The notes beneath the pieces are model-generated. The model saw only the letters and a list, made by a program, of their open reading frames with translations. It was not told the origin of the DNA and ran no database searches. This document shows positions 19,318 through 28,178 of a stretch of 64,000 nt of DNA, piece by piece (position 1 is the stretch's first letter; every line of letters begins with the position of its first letter). Location: the NCBI RefSeq assembly GCF_000429165.1, contig NZ_AUBI01000004.1, forward strand, positions 124,001 through 188,000, written 5' to 3'. Source of the DNA: Acetobacter nitrogenifigens DSM 23921 = NBRC 105050 (GTDB lineage Bacteria > Pseudomonadota > Alphaproteobacteria > Acetobacterales > Acetobacteraceae). A program made the translations under genes and the position numbers.

Positions 19318-20187
19318 ATGGCTGCTGTCACTATGCGTCTTAGCGAGATCGGTCAGCAGCTCCGCGCATTCCGCCTGGAATCCGGAATGCGAGCGGACGA
19401 AATAGCGGCTCGACTGGGCGTCTCCCGCGCCGCGCTGTACCGTTATGAAAAGGGCGAGGTGATCAAGCTGGACACCGTCCAGCGCCTCGCCGAGCTTCTC
19501 AAGGTTTCTCCCCTGACGTTGCTCGGAATCGGCGTCGAATACTACAGCCGTCCCATCGGTTTTTTCGAACGTATCCGCCAGATCGAGGAAGAAACCGACC
19601 AGATTCTGCAGATCGCCGATCCGGTGGCTTATCTTGTGACCTCCCCGGACTACGACAGGGTCCTCTTTCAGGCGATCGCCGAAACGCAGGATGCAGCGTC
19701 CGGGGAGCAATACGCATCGATCATGGCGGCGCGAAAATCCGCCTATGAGACGCGTCGTCCTACGATGATCACCATGCTGCCCGAGCAGGCGGTGGAGCGC
19801 TTCCTCCTGAGGGGCGTTTGCGAGGCTGCGTCCCCGTCGCCGGAACTGCGGGATGCCGCCCGACGTGTCGCTGCGGCGGAAATATCGCGCATCGTGGAGA
19901 TGATCGAAGCGGAGCCGATCGGCTTGCAGTTCAGCGTCGTATCCGAGGTCGACAATACCGCCAATTGCATGCTCATGCGCGGGCGTGAGCGCATGGTTTT
20001 GGCGATCAACCCGTTCAGGGCCGACACCTCCCCGGCCGCGTCCACCGGCGTTTCGCTGATCACCAGCGCGCCTGAAGCAGTAAACGCCCACCAGCGCGTC
20101 ATCGAGGCGTTGTGGAAGGATTCGCTGAAGGGCAAGGAGGCTGCGGACCGTCTCCGCCTGCTGCTTGCCGAGTATGCGATCCGATGA
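19318..20187 (+). CDS. XRE-type helix-turn-helix regulator with a large C-terminal domain
   Basis: The 289-residue regulator has a Cro/CI-type helix-turn-helix at about residues 10-65 (LRAFRLESGMRADEIAARLG, SRAALYRYEKGEV). A domain of about 200 residues without a recognised ligand motif follows. The ATG at 19318 has AAGGAA eight bases upstream. It is divergent from the AI-2E permease and lies 49 bases before the sulfurtransferase gene on the same strand, so it may control that sulphur-metabolism pair. This is inference from position. Confidence 0.85.
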   Translation: MAAVTMRLSEIGQQLRAFRLESGMRADEIAARLGVSRAALYRYEKGEVIKLDTVQRLAELLKVSPLTLLGIGVEYYSRPIGFFERIRQIEEETDQILQIADPVAYLVTSPDYDRVLFQAIAETQDAASGEQYASIMAARKSAYETRRPTMITMLPEQAVERFLLRGVCEAASPSPELRDAARRVAAAEISRIVEMIEAEPIGLQFSVVSEVDNTANCMLMRGRERMVLAINPFRADTSPAASTGVSLITSAPEAVNAHQRVIEALWKDSLKGKEAADRLRLLLAEYAIR

Positions 20188-20236
20188 TCCAATGCTCTCT
20201 CAGCGCCTGAAGGCGTGAAGAGGAGCAATTGATCGC

Positions 20237-21139
20237 ATGTCCGCCCTTCCCGCGTCGCCGTCGCGCCAGACGCCGCTGATATCGGCCGAAACCCTTCTTT
20301 CCAGCGTGCCTGGATCGGGGGTTGTCGTCCTCGACGCCACGGCCCTGCTTCCCGGCGAGACGCGGGACCCCGATTCGGAATTCCTCGCACACCGCATACC
20401 CGGCGCCAGACGATTCGACATTGAGGTCTTTTCCGACCCTGAAGCCTCCCTGCCCCACATGGCGCCGACGGCCTCGCGCTTCGCTCGGCTGGCCGGAGAG
20501 CTTGGGCTGACGCGCGAAAGCACGATCGTTTTCTACGATCAGGGCAATATCGCTTCCTCTTGCCGCGCCTGGTGGCTGGCCCGCCTTTTCGGCCATGAAC
20601 GCGCCTATGTGCTTGACGGCGGGCTTCCCGCCTGGATCGCCGCTGGCGGCCATGTGGAAAGCGCCCCCCCGATCCCGCCAACGAGCGCTGCCTACGAATC
20701 CCGGCTGACCGTTCAGCGCCTCTCCGGTCTGGGAGACATGCTCGCCCATGCGTCACACCCGGGCGAAGTGATCATCCTCGACGCTCGGGCGCGAGGACGC
20801 TTCGAGGGAACCGCGCCCGAGCCAAGGCCGGGACTGTCTTCCGGTCACATACCTGGCGCAGCCAGCCTCCCCTTTGGCGAGTTACTGGGCGCTGACAAAC
20901 GGTTCCTGCCGCCAATCGAACTGAACGAACGCCTCGCCCGTGCAGGAGCAACCGGCGCTGCGCCCGTCATCGCGACCTGCGGCTCGGGCATGACCGCATC
21001 CGTAATCGCCGTAGCCATCGAGGCTGCGGGACTTCCGCCTGCGGCGATCTATGACGGATCGTGGGCCGAGTGGGCGTCGACGCCCGGAGCGCCGATCGAA
21101 ACCGGGGCTGGCGCTCCAGCCGGCGAGAGCGCGGCATGA
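20237..21139 (+). CDS. sseA: 3-mercaptopyruvate/thiosulfate sulfurtransferase
   Basis: This is a two-domain rhodanese of 300 residues that transfers sulphur from a thiol donor to an acceptor. The N-terminal inactive rhodanese domain holds VVLDATALLPGETRDP, HRIPGARRFDIE and YVLDGGLPAWIAAGG. The C-terminal active domain has GHIPGAASLPFGELL and the catalytic loop CGSGMTAS near residue 252; CGSG with a following hydrophobic residue and Thr is typical of mercaptopyruvate sulfurtransferases. GAGGAGC precedes the ATG. Its stop overlaps the start of the cystathionine beta-lyase gene (ATGA), giving a sulphur-amino-acid operon. Confidence 0.93.
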   Translation: MSALPASPSRQTPLISAETLLSSVPGSGVVVLDATALLPGETRDPDSEFLAHRIPGARRFDIEVFSDPEASLPHMAPTASRFARLAGELGLTRESTIVFYDQGNIASSCRAWWLARLFGHERAYVLDGGLPAWIAAGGHVESAPPIPPTSAAYESRLTVQRLSGLGDMLAHASHPGEVIILDARARGRFEGTAPEPRPGLSSGHIPGAASLPFGELLGADKRFLPPIELNERLARAGATGAAPVIATCGSGMTASVIAVAIEAAGLPPAAIYDGSWAEWASTPGAPIETGAGAPAGESAA

Positions 21140-22359
21140 GCGACGAGAACGCAGTCTCCGCTGGGTGGGAGCGGCTGAACTCCCTGCTCGTTCGCGTCGG
21201 TCGCCCGGAGATCGACGAGGCGCCGCAGGGCGGGCGGCTGGTCAACCCGAGCGTGACGCGCGGGTCGACGGTCCTGTTTCCCGACATCGCCACGATGCAG
21301 AGCGTGGGGCGCGAGCGCTACGAACACGTCGCGATCTACGGGGCGATGGGATCGACGGTCCAGCATCAGCTCGAACGGGCGGTCGCAGCAATAGAAGGCG
21401 GCGCCAACACGCAGGTCGTGTCGTCCGGGCTTGCGGCCTGCACCACGGCGCTGCTGGTCTGGACCAGCGCGGGCGGTCACTGCCTGATCCCCGACTCGTG
21501 CTACGGGCCGACGCGGCGCTTCGCCGACACCATGTTGCGACGCTTCGGCGTCGAGACTGAGTATTACGATCCGTGCGCCGGCGAGGGTGCGTTGCGCGCG
21601 CTGATGCGATCCAACACGCAGGTCGTGTTCGCGGAGAGCCCGGGCAGCCATACCTTCGAAATACAAGACGTGAAGATGCTGGCCCGCGTCGCACATGACG
21701 GCGGCGCCCGACTGTTGCTCGACAACACCTGGGGGTTTGGCGTTTTTTCGCCGTTCGAACATGGCGTTGATGTATCGATACAGGCTCTGACGAAATACGC
21801 CGCCGGACATTCGGATGCGGTGCTGGGCGCGATCACTGTCGCGGACGACGGCTTGTGGCGCGCCTTGCGCGATGCGGCGATCCAGCTCGGGCAGCTCGCC
21901 GGGCCGGACGAATGCTGGCTGACCCTGCGCGGGTTGCGCACCATGGGCGTCCGTCTTGCGCATCAGTCGCGAACGGCGCTGCAGGTCGCGCGGTGGCTGG
22001 ACGCGCGGCCGGAAGTTTTCCGCGTTCTGCACCCGGCTCTTCCCGATTGTCCTGGTCACGCGTTGTGGAAACGCGATTTCTCGGGCGCCGGCACGGTGTT
22101 CGGCGTGTCCCTGACGCCCGCCTATACGCGCGCAGCCATGGAGGCTATGGTCGACTCTCTGGCCCTGTTCGGCATCGGGGCTTCATGGGGCGGGTTCGAG
22201 AGTCTCGTGCTACCGACGACGGGCGGGATCGTGCGGTCCGTGTCCGCTCCGGAGCAAAACGACGAAGGGCCGTCGTTTCGCCTCAATATCGGCCTGGAGG
22301 CCGCGGAAGATCTTATCGCGGATCTTGAAAACGGGCTGGGGACGCTCGCAGCGACCTGA
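21136..22359 (+). CDS. metC: Cystathionine beta-lyase
   Basis: This PLP enzyme of the Cys/Met metabolism family would split cystathionine to homocysteine, pyruvate and ammonia in methionine synthesis. The 407-residue protein shows the phosphate-binding region YGAMGSTVQHQLE, the Asp in LLLDNTWGFGVFSPFEHG and the PLP lysine in ALTKYAAGHSD (about residue 220). The ending SGFRLNIGLE-type motif appears here as PSFRLNIGLEAAEDLIADLE. The ATG overlaps the sulfurtransferase stop by four bases. Related gamma-synthases are possible, but the WGGFESL and LTKY context fits the MetC type. Confidence 0.9.
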   Translation: MSDENAVSAGWERLNSLLVRVGRPEIDEAPQGGRLVNPSVTRGSTVLFPDIATMQSVGRERYEHVAIYGAMGSTVQHQLERAVAAIEGGANTQVVSSGLAACTTALLVWTSAGGHCLIPDSCYGPTRRFADTMLRRFGVETEYYDPCAGEGALRALMRSNTQVVFAESPGSHTFEIQDVKMLARVAHDGGARLLLDNTWGFGVFSPFEHGVDVSIQALTKYAAGHSDAVLGAITVADDGLWRALRDAAIQLGQLAGPDECWLTLRGLRTMGVRLAHQSRTALQVARWLDARPEVFRVLHPALPDCPGHALWKRDFSGAGTVFGVSLTPAYTRAAMEAMVDSLALFGIGASWGGFESLVLPTTGGIVRSVSAPEQNDEGPSFRLNIGLEAAEDLIADLENGLGTLAAT

Positions 22360-22659
22360 CGGGTTGTAACATGTTCGGTCGCAGCCGCGCGGAAAGTTGG
22401 CGGACAGGGCGAGGACTGCGTCGATTTTTCCCGACGCGCTGACATCGCCTTACGTTGCAAAGAGGATTCGGGTATGCAACGGTGAGGGCATGACTCTCGC
22501 ACCCCGTGCAATTTTCAGTTTCTGGCGGCGCTCCGTTTCTGGAGCGGCGTAGGTCTCTTTTCGTGAACCAGGCCGCATCAGTCGGCTTGCTTTGCGTCAT
22601 TTCACCAGAAACGACCAGTCAGGCTGACAATGGCGGCTTCCGCAAAGGAAACGGCTACC
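22360..22659. other. Intergenic region without a supported gene
   Basis: This 300-base gap separates metC from the acetyltransferase gene. I see no conserved frame, RNA or clear terminator. It probably carries the promoter of the downstream pair. Confidence 0.4.
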
Positions 22660-23109
22660 ATGTCTTTCAATGTGACGGACGACCATCCCTTGCCTGATGG
22701 ATACGCCTTGCACGTTGGCGTCCCCGACGTTGCCGCCTATTGCCGTCTGCGCACAACAAGCGGCCTGACGCCAAGAAGTTTACAGGCCGCCCGCACGGGT
22801 CTTCCGAATACGCTCTATGGCGTGCATGTTGCGCATGGTTCCGACATCGTCGGCATGGGGCGCATGATTGGCGACGGCGCGCTCTTTATCCATATTGTCG
22901 ACATCGCTGTTGAGCCTGCGCATCATGGACAAGGAATCGGCTCCGCAATCGTGGGCGCCATCATGCGCCATATACGCGCCGTCATCCCTGCCGAAACTTA
23001 TGTAAGCCTGATGGCGAACGGCGGGGCATGGCGGCTGTACGAGCGATTCGGCTTCGAAAATGTTTTTCCCGATGCAAGAGGAATGGCGACGTGGATCAGC
23101 GCACAATGA
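22660..23109 (+). CDS. GNAT family N-acetyltransferase
   Basis: The 149-residue protein has a GNAT core: IVDIAVEPAHHGQGIGSAIV is the acetyl-CoA binding motif A (Q/R-x-x-G-x-G/A), near residues 79-98, and LYERFGFE is motif B. Substrate unknown. I prefer the ATG at 22660 (AAAGGAAAC upstream) to one ten codons earlier that has no ribosome binding site. Its TGA overlaps the start ATG of the interrupted isochorismatase gene, so they form a two-gene unit. Confidence 0.88.
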   Translation: MSFNVTDDHPLPDGYALHVGVPDVAAYCRLRTTSGLTPRSLQAARTGLPNTLYGVHVAHGSDIVGMGRMIGDGALFIHIVDIAVEPAHHGQGIGSAIVGAIMRHIRAVIPAETYVSLMANGGAWRLYERFGFENVFPDARGMATWISAQ

Positions 23110-23681
23110 AAACCGCCCTTCTTGTCATCGACCTTCAGCAAGGAATTCTGACGGGCCTCGCGTCTGCCGATCGACAAAAGTTGCTTGACGGGCAGCTTGA
23201 CGCGGTCGCCAAACGATTGGGCGGATTGAAGCGCGCGGCCGAAACCGCAGGAGCGCCCGTCATCCTCGTTCAGCACGACGGGGACGCCTGACATCGTCTG
23301 GAAGTCGGAACGCCCGGCTGGCTGTTCCGCGACGAGGTTGCTCCCCGCGACGATACGGTCATCGTCCACAAACGGTCATGCGACTCTTTCCACGATACCG
23401 GCTTGAAGGAACGTCTGGTCGAACTTGGCGTAGATCGTCTGGCGATCGGCGGTTGCATGACCCAGTTCTGCATCGACACCGCTACCCGACGTGCAGTTTC
23501 TCTGGGCTTCGATGTTCTGTTGATCGGCGATGGTCACACGACCGCAGATTTCGGAGCGCTGACCGCCGAACAAATCATCGATCACCACAACTGCGTGCTG
23601 TCGGGATTCAGCGCGGGATCGAAAACCGTACGGATGACGCCATCGAGGATGGTTGAGTTCCGCGAACATCGGGCGCAATGA
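23106..23681 (+). pseudogene. Isochorismatase-family cysteine hydrolase interrupted by an in-frame TGA
   Basis: Both halves lie in the same frame. The first (from ATG 23106) begins MKTALLVIDLQQGIL with the catalytic Asp and ends QHDGDA before a TGA at 23289-23291. Reading through gives HRLEVGTPGW, the Lys in VHKRSCDSF, and the nucleophile Cys in IGGCMTQFCID. All three triad residues are therefore present and only one codon is broken. A Gly (GGA) or similar codon is expected at that site. It overlaps the acetyltransferase stop (ATGA). Possible explanations are a recent nonsense mutation, a sequencing error or, less likely, readthrough. Confidence 0.85.
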
Positions 23682-23854
23682 CATTACGCAACGAACTTCC
23701 GGAAATCTGTTTTCCTATATATAAAATTCTTACTCTTAGGCTCCGTGTATCCGAACAATGACCCCCGGCCCTCTCGTTTCAGGAAAGCGGGCGACGCGGA
23801 TTGATAACGCGGGCGCTCGACTGCCCGAAACGGGCGCAGACCTGCGTTCGCAAC

Positions 23855-24361
23855 TCAGACCTCATCTCTCAACAGCGCCCAACGTTCATGATCACGCCAC
23901 TCCCCGTCTATACGAAGATATCGTGGTGAAAATCCTTCATGACGGAAACCCAGTTTTCGAACAAGCGCTATGGATCTGGCGTTTCCGGGCTGAATGTTCG
24001 CTTCCAGACGGTGCAGGCCCACGTCATTGAAGGCGGCCCGCACTGTCAGGCGCACGGCTTCAGCCATCAATCCACGTCCAGAAAACTGCGCCATGCCATA
24101 ATAGCCCAGATAGGCGTTCTGAAACCCGCGCATAACAATTTGACTGAGATGCGTGACGCCAACAACGCCTTCAGTATGCCGATCTCGTGCAATAAATCCG
24201 ATATTGGCGTCAGACATCTGGTCGGCGAACCAGGCGTCGAAACCTTCTTTCGTTATGAACGGCTGAGCCCATGGAGCATGATAAGAGCGGTTCTCGAGAT
24301 TGGCTTTAATCAAATCGCCCGCATCCTGTGGACATATCCTGCTCAGCGATATTTCGCTCAT
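23855..24361 (-). CDS. RimJ/RimL-type GNAT acetyltransferase
   Basis: This 168-residue acetyltransferase is similar to ribosomal-protein alanine N-acetyltransferases (RimJ) and related resistance proteins. It shows YLGYYGMAQFSGRGLMAEAV (motif A with GRG.M.EA), LHRLEANIQPGNARSIALV and KLGFRHEGFSPRYLRIDGEW, all characteristic of the subgroup. I use the ATG at 24361 (MSEISLSRICPQDAG); in-frame upstream ATGs would add residues unlike the family. It is divergent from the phospholipase gene, with a 32-base palindrome between them. Confidence 0.87.
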   Translation of the reverse strand: MSEISLSRICPQDAGDLIKANLENRSYHAPWAQPFITKEGFDAWFADQMSDANIGFIARDRHTEGVVGVTHLSQIVMRGFQNAYLGYYGMAQFSGRGLMAEAVRLTVRAAFNDVGLHRLEANIQPGNARSIALVRKLGFRHEGFSPRYLRIDGEWRDHERWALLRDEV

Positions 24362-24478
24362 AACTGACGCTCGCCCGTTTACCGTCAAAAATATTGAATT
24401 TCTTAGCATATTTATAAAATTTGGAATCATTCACATTTGAGCGGACCGAAATTTCTCGTCAGGCTTCCACTAGGAAGG

Positions 24479-24510
24479 CGCCAATATCCAAATCGATTTG
24501 GATATTGGCG
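24479..24510. repeat. Perfect 32-base palindrome in a divergent intergenic region
   Basis: Positions 24479-24494 are the exact reverse complement of 24495-24510, with no spacer; the centre is ATCGAT. It lies between the divergent acetyltransferase and phospholipase starts. A zero-loop perfect palindrome of this size fits a dimeric or tetrameric repressor site or a cruciform, and less well a terminator because no T run follows. Confidence 0.85.
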
Positions 24511-24676
24511 TCAGCGGATGTCCGACGCGCACCTCCAAGAACCACAGCATGAAAACGACCACCCCTCTGCTGGCGCATGGGTTCATGGAACTGACACGAA
24601 GACCAGCCATACACTGCCTTCCATCCTTCAGCGACAATGTTATAGTATAACCAACCAAACATATGGAGCGCTTGCC

Positions 24677-26758
24677 GTGGCGTCACAACTCGAGCGCCGT
24701 GCGCTTCTCGGAATGGGAGCCGGTTTCTCCCTGACTTCCCTGTTGCCTTCCATTCGTCGCGCACAGGCGATTCCGGCCCGACGGGATAGCGGAACGATCG
24801 AGGACGTTCAGCACATTGTCGTGCTGATGCAGGAAAATCGTTCTTTCGACCATTACCTCGGCCACCTCAACGGCGTGCGCGGCTATGGCGACCGGCATGT
24901 CGTGCGCGGGCCGAAAGGCCTGCCGATCTGGTGGCAACAGCGGCACAAGGCGGAAGACGGCTGGATCACGCCCTTCCACCTTCCAACCCAGACGACAAGC
25001 GCCCAATGCATGATCGACCTCGACCATAACTGGGCGCCCACGCACGCCGCGATCAACAAGGGATGGAACGATCAGTGGCCCCGTCACAAGAAAGACATGA
25101 CGATGGGCTACTACACGCGCGAGGATATTCCGTTTCATTATGCGCTCGCCGACGCATTTACGACCTGTGACAACTGGTTCTGCTCGACGCCGACGCAGAC
25201 CCATCCGAACCGTTATTATCTGATGACGGGCATGGTGGATCCGACAGGCGCAGGCGGTGGCCCGGTCCTCGACAACGTCGATTGGGTGGACCGGCCCTTT
25301 TATCCTCATGTCGCGCCACCCTTCTCCTGGACGACCTACCCCGAGCGCCTGCAGGAGGCAGGGATAGACTGGCGGATCTATCAGCAAGGCACCTCCGTCT
25401 CGGATGTCGAAAACGGCAACTTCGGCACCAATGTCCTGATGTGCTTCGAGAACTACGTGAAGGCGCAGCCCGGTTCGCCGCTCTACGAACGCGCCATGGT
25501 CGCCCGTCCCCTCGACCAACTCCGCGCCGACGTTCTGGCGGACCGCTTGCCGCAGGTGTCGTGGATCCTTCCCCCCGCCGCATATTCGGAGCATCCGCGC
25601 TGGACGCCGGGCTACGGCGCAACGTTCATCGCCCATGCGCTCGATGCGCTGACCGCTAATCCGGAAGTATGGGCGCGCACTGCCTTCCTCATCATGTATG
25701 ACGAGAACGATGGTTATTTCGACCATCTTCCTCCACCGCAACCGCCCACGCCGGTTCTTCCGGGCAAGAGCACGATTGCGACGACCGGCGAGATTCACGA
25801 CAGGATCAGCAGCTATGAACCGGAACGCTATACGGCCGACCTGCTGCCTTACGGGCTGGGCCCACGCGTGCCGGCCTTTGCCATTTCACCGTGGAGCACG
25901 GGCGGTTTCGTCTGCTCCGAGGTCTTCGACCACACGTCCGTCATTCGCTTCATCGAAGCGCGATTCGGCGTGAGCGAACCCAACATCACGCCATGGCGGC
26001 GCGCAATCTGCGGCGATCTGACCGGCGCATTCGATTTCTCACGCAAGCGGCATGTCAAGACGCCTCTCCCGGACACCAATGTTTACAAGAAAATTGCAGA
26101 CGCTCAGTGCAAGCTGCCGAATCCAGTCATTCCGCAGCAAAGCCGGATCGAGGATATTGGTTCCGTGGAGCCGGGAGCGCGGCCTGCTCGCGCTCTACCT
26201 TATGCGCTTGCCGCCGACTTTACCGCCTCATCCTCCGGCGCCGTGACGATCGCCATGCGCAATGACGGCGCGCGCGCGGCCTGCCTTCTCGTCTATCGGG
26301 ACCTCACTCAGGAAACACCACGGCGATATACAATTGAAGCTGGAAAATCGCTTCAGGACGAATGGGCGCCCGACCAAGCGACCGAGCGCCACTTCACAGT
26401 ATTTGGCCCCAACGGTTTCGCGCGCTACCTGCGGCTCGCCGGACCGAGCACAATTTCGCTCTCCACGCGGCACGACGCAGCAAAAGGCGCGCTCGTCCTT
26501 GAAATCGCGAACAGCGCCAGCACGCCCAAACAATTGACGCTCCGCGACAATGCCTATGGCGCGGTCGACCGTAACCTCGCCGTTCCAGCAATGGGAAAAA
26601 TGACGCAGACGCTCGATCTTGAAGATAGCCACCATTGGTACGATCTGGCCGTCACTGTCTCGGATGAAACGGGCAACGAAATTCGCGTCGCCGGTCACGT
26701 TGAAACTGGTCGGGCAAGCATTACGGACCCAGCTATGGGCGTCGGCTCGGCCAGATGA
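24677..26758 (+). CDS. Exported phospholipase C, phosphocholine-preferring family
   Basis: This enzyme family hydrolyses phosphatidylcholine or sphingomyelin to release phosphocholine. The 693-residue protein begins with a Tat-like signal (LERRALLGMGAGFSL). The phosphoesterase domain shows HIVVLMQENRSFDHYLG with the catalytic-site Asn/Arg/Ser and Asp-His, FTTCDNWFCSTPTQTHPNR, and LIMYDENDGYFDHLPPP. Two C-terminal repeats of the small beta domain typical of bacterial PLCs cover about residues 500-690. I choose the GTG at 24677 with GGAGCG upstream; the longer frame from 24437 runs through the palindrome region and lacks support. It would help phosphate or choline acquisition. Confidence 0.92.
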   Translation: MASQLERRALLGMGAGFSLTSLLPSIRRAQAIPARRDSGTIEDVQHIVVLMQENRSFDHYLGHLNGVRGYGDRHVVRGPKGLPIWWQQRHKAEDGWITPFHLPTQTTSAQCMIDLDHNWAPTHAAINKGWNDQWPRHKKDMTMGYYTREDIPFHYALADAFTTCDNWFCSTPTQTHPNRYYLMTGMVDPTGAGGGPVLDNVDWVDRPFYPHVAPPFSWTTYPERLQEAGIDWRIYQQGTSVSDVENGNFGTNVLMCFENYVKAQPGSPLYERAMVARPLDQLRADVLADRLPQVSWILPPAAYSEHPRWTPGYGATFIAHALDALTANPEVWARTAFLIMYDENDGYFDHLPPPQPPTPVLPGKSTIATTGEIHDRISSYEPERYTADLLPYGLGPRVPAFAISPWSTGGFVCSEVFDHTSVIRFIEARFGVSEPNITPWRRAICGDLTGAFDFSRKRHVKTPLPDTNVYKKIADAQCKLPNPVIPQQSRIEDIGSVEPGARPARALPYALAADFTASSSGAVTIAMRNDGARAACLLVYRDLTQETPRRYTIEAGKSLQDEWAPDQATERHFTVFGPNGFARYLRLAGPSTISLSTRHDAAKGALVLEIANSASTPKQLTLRDNAYGAVDRNLAVPAMGKMTQTLDLEDSHHWYDLAVTVSDETGNEIRVAGHVETGRASITDPAMGVGSAR

Positions 26759-26764
26759 GGCGCA

Positions 26765-26791
26765 CGCCGCCTCCTTGCGAAAGGTGCGGCG
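26765..26791. terminator. Bidirectional terminator-like hairpin
   Basis: CGCCGC (26765-26770) pairs with GCGGCG (26786-26791), and CCTT with AAGG inside around a GCGA tetraloop. It lies between the convergent phospholipase and DUF3100 genes. No long T run follows on either strand. Confidence 0.45.
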
Positions 26792-26810
26792 GCCGAAGGC
26801 GATAGCCGCT

Positions 26811-28175
26811 TCAGGCCGGTTTATGCATGAGAAGCTGGGCAATCAGCGTCGCACCCAGAAAGGTTCCTGCGTTCGCGCAGAAGGACACGATCACAATCCT
26901 CCACCCCAACCGGCGGAAAGCCGGAATGTCCTTCGCCACGGATAGTCCGGCTAAAGCCAGGATCGGGGTGACAAGCGACAGGAAATTGATCGGTGCGGTC
27001 ATCGCCGCCACCGTGGCGGCGCCGGGCGAGCCGGGCATCGTCACCAGCATGGCGACGATGGAGCACCACAGGACGGCTGGTATACGTCCGCCTGCCAGGC
27101 GGTAAAGCCCAAGTCCTGCTGCGCTGATTGCAACGATGATCGCCATGCCCAGCATGGTAGATGCTGTAACGGCCGCGCCGTGGCCGATCCTGTTACCGAT
27201 CAGCGCGAGACAGCCAATGAAAATCCAGCAGACCAGCACCCAGAGAAAGGATAACTGCCGCCCGTCGTCATGCACGACGTCGGCGTCACGAACTTTCGAC
27301 GTCCGGCGCGCCGCCCTGCGTCCCAGGAGAGGTTCCAAAACACGGTACGCCCATATCGTGCAAGGCAGAGAGATCAGCACTGTGAAATACGTGCCGATCG
27401 TGGTCGTGATAAGATTGCTTGCAGCGGCGAAAACGGCGATGTCGTCAGCCATGGACGGCGGCATGCGGGCTACGATCGCCCCGGACGCGGCCGCCATCAT
27501 ACTCCCTGAGCCGACGCCAGAGCCCATCGCCAGGGCATAAGGACTGAACCAGCCCGTATCCGTAAGCAAACCCGCAAACAGCGCAATGAAAATAGCGCCG
27601 AAAATGGCGCCGGTCAGATACTCGGCAAGAACGCCGCGCCCTTCAGGGGAGTTCATGCCAAACCGTTCCCCGATGATTGCAAGGCTTGGCTCACGACCGA
27701 TGGAAAATGTCGCGCCTATCGCTTCACGTTTTATTCCCAACAGCAGGGCGAGCGGCAGGCCGAAAACCATGGTTCCCAGAAAATGCCCGAACTCCTGAAA
27801 CACGAGCGCCCAGCCGGCCTGCAGCACTTTCGGAATCGAGCCTCCAACAAGCAGGCCCAATCGCGTGATGAAGAGCAGCAATACAGGTTGCAGAAGTTTC
27901 GCCGCCGTCACCTGCGCTTGCACGGACAACGTCATGTTTCCAGGAGAAACCAGTCCGCAGACACCGTATAACGCCCCCGCAATGAGCGCCCAGACAAGCG
28001 GCTGAAGGGTGACGCCGCCGGGGCCAATCGGAACAGTGACAGGGCCGATGGCCTCGGCGGCGATCACGATGAACGTAGTCGCAAGCAGGATGCGCAGCAT
28101 GTCCGGACGCTTCGGAACAAAGCGTGCGGCGGCTGGCGTTGGCGTCGCGGTCGGGGAGACAGACCCGGCGCTCAT
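26811..28175 (-). CDS. DUF3100 family membrane protein, putative transporter
   Basis: The 454-residue protein has about 12 hydrophobic segments. The stretch REAIGATFSIGREPSLAIIG, the following EGRGVLAEYLTGAIFGAIF, and ALAMGSGVGSGSMMAAASGA match what I know of DUF3100 proteins, a family of uncharacterised membrane proteins often linked to catabolic enzymes. An ATG (28175) or GTG (28178) directly abuts the aldehyde dehydrogenase stop, so it is the last gene of a three-gene operon. A role in uptake of the operon's substrate is inferred from position only. Confidence 0.82.
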   Translation of the reverse strand: MSAGSVSPTATPTPAAARFVPKRPDMLRILLATTFIVIAAEAIGPVTVPIGPGGVTLQPLVWALIAGALYGVCGLVSPGNMTLSVQAQVTAAKLLQPVLLLFITRLGLLVGGSIPKVLQAGWALVFQEFGHFLGTMVFGLPLALLLGIKREAIGATFSIGREPSLAIIGERFGMNSPEGRGVLAEYLTGAIFGAIFIALFAGLLTDTGWFSPYALAMGSGVGSGSMMAAASGAIVARMPPSMADDIAVFAAASNLITTTIGTYFTVLISLPCTIWAYRVLEPLLGRRAARRTSKVRDADVVHDDGRQLSFLWVLVCWIFIGCLALIGNRIGHGAAVTASTMLGMAIIVAISAAGLGLYRLAGGRIPAVLWCSIVAMLVTMPGSPGAATVAAMTAPINFLSLVTPILALAGLSVAKDIPAFRRLGWRIVIVSFCANAGTFLGATLIAQLLMHKPA

Positions 28176-28178
28176 CAC

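Noticed and set aside
19087..20091. Upstream extension of the AI-2E permease frame
   Set aside because: The extension is antisense to the XRE regulator gene and has no membrane or conserved sequence; the ATG at 19086 begins the family-like part.
24459..24764. 101-codon minus-strand frame over the palindrome region
   Set aside because: No recognised family, crosses the palindrome and the phospholipase signal peptide; likely a chance frame, though a relic gene is not excluded.
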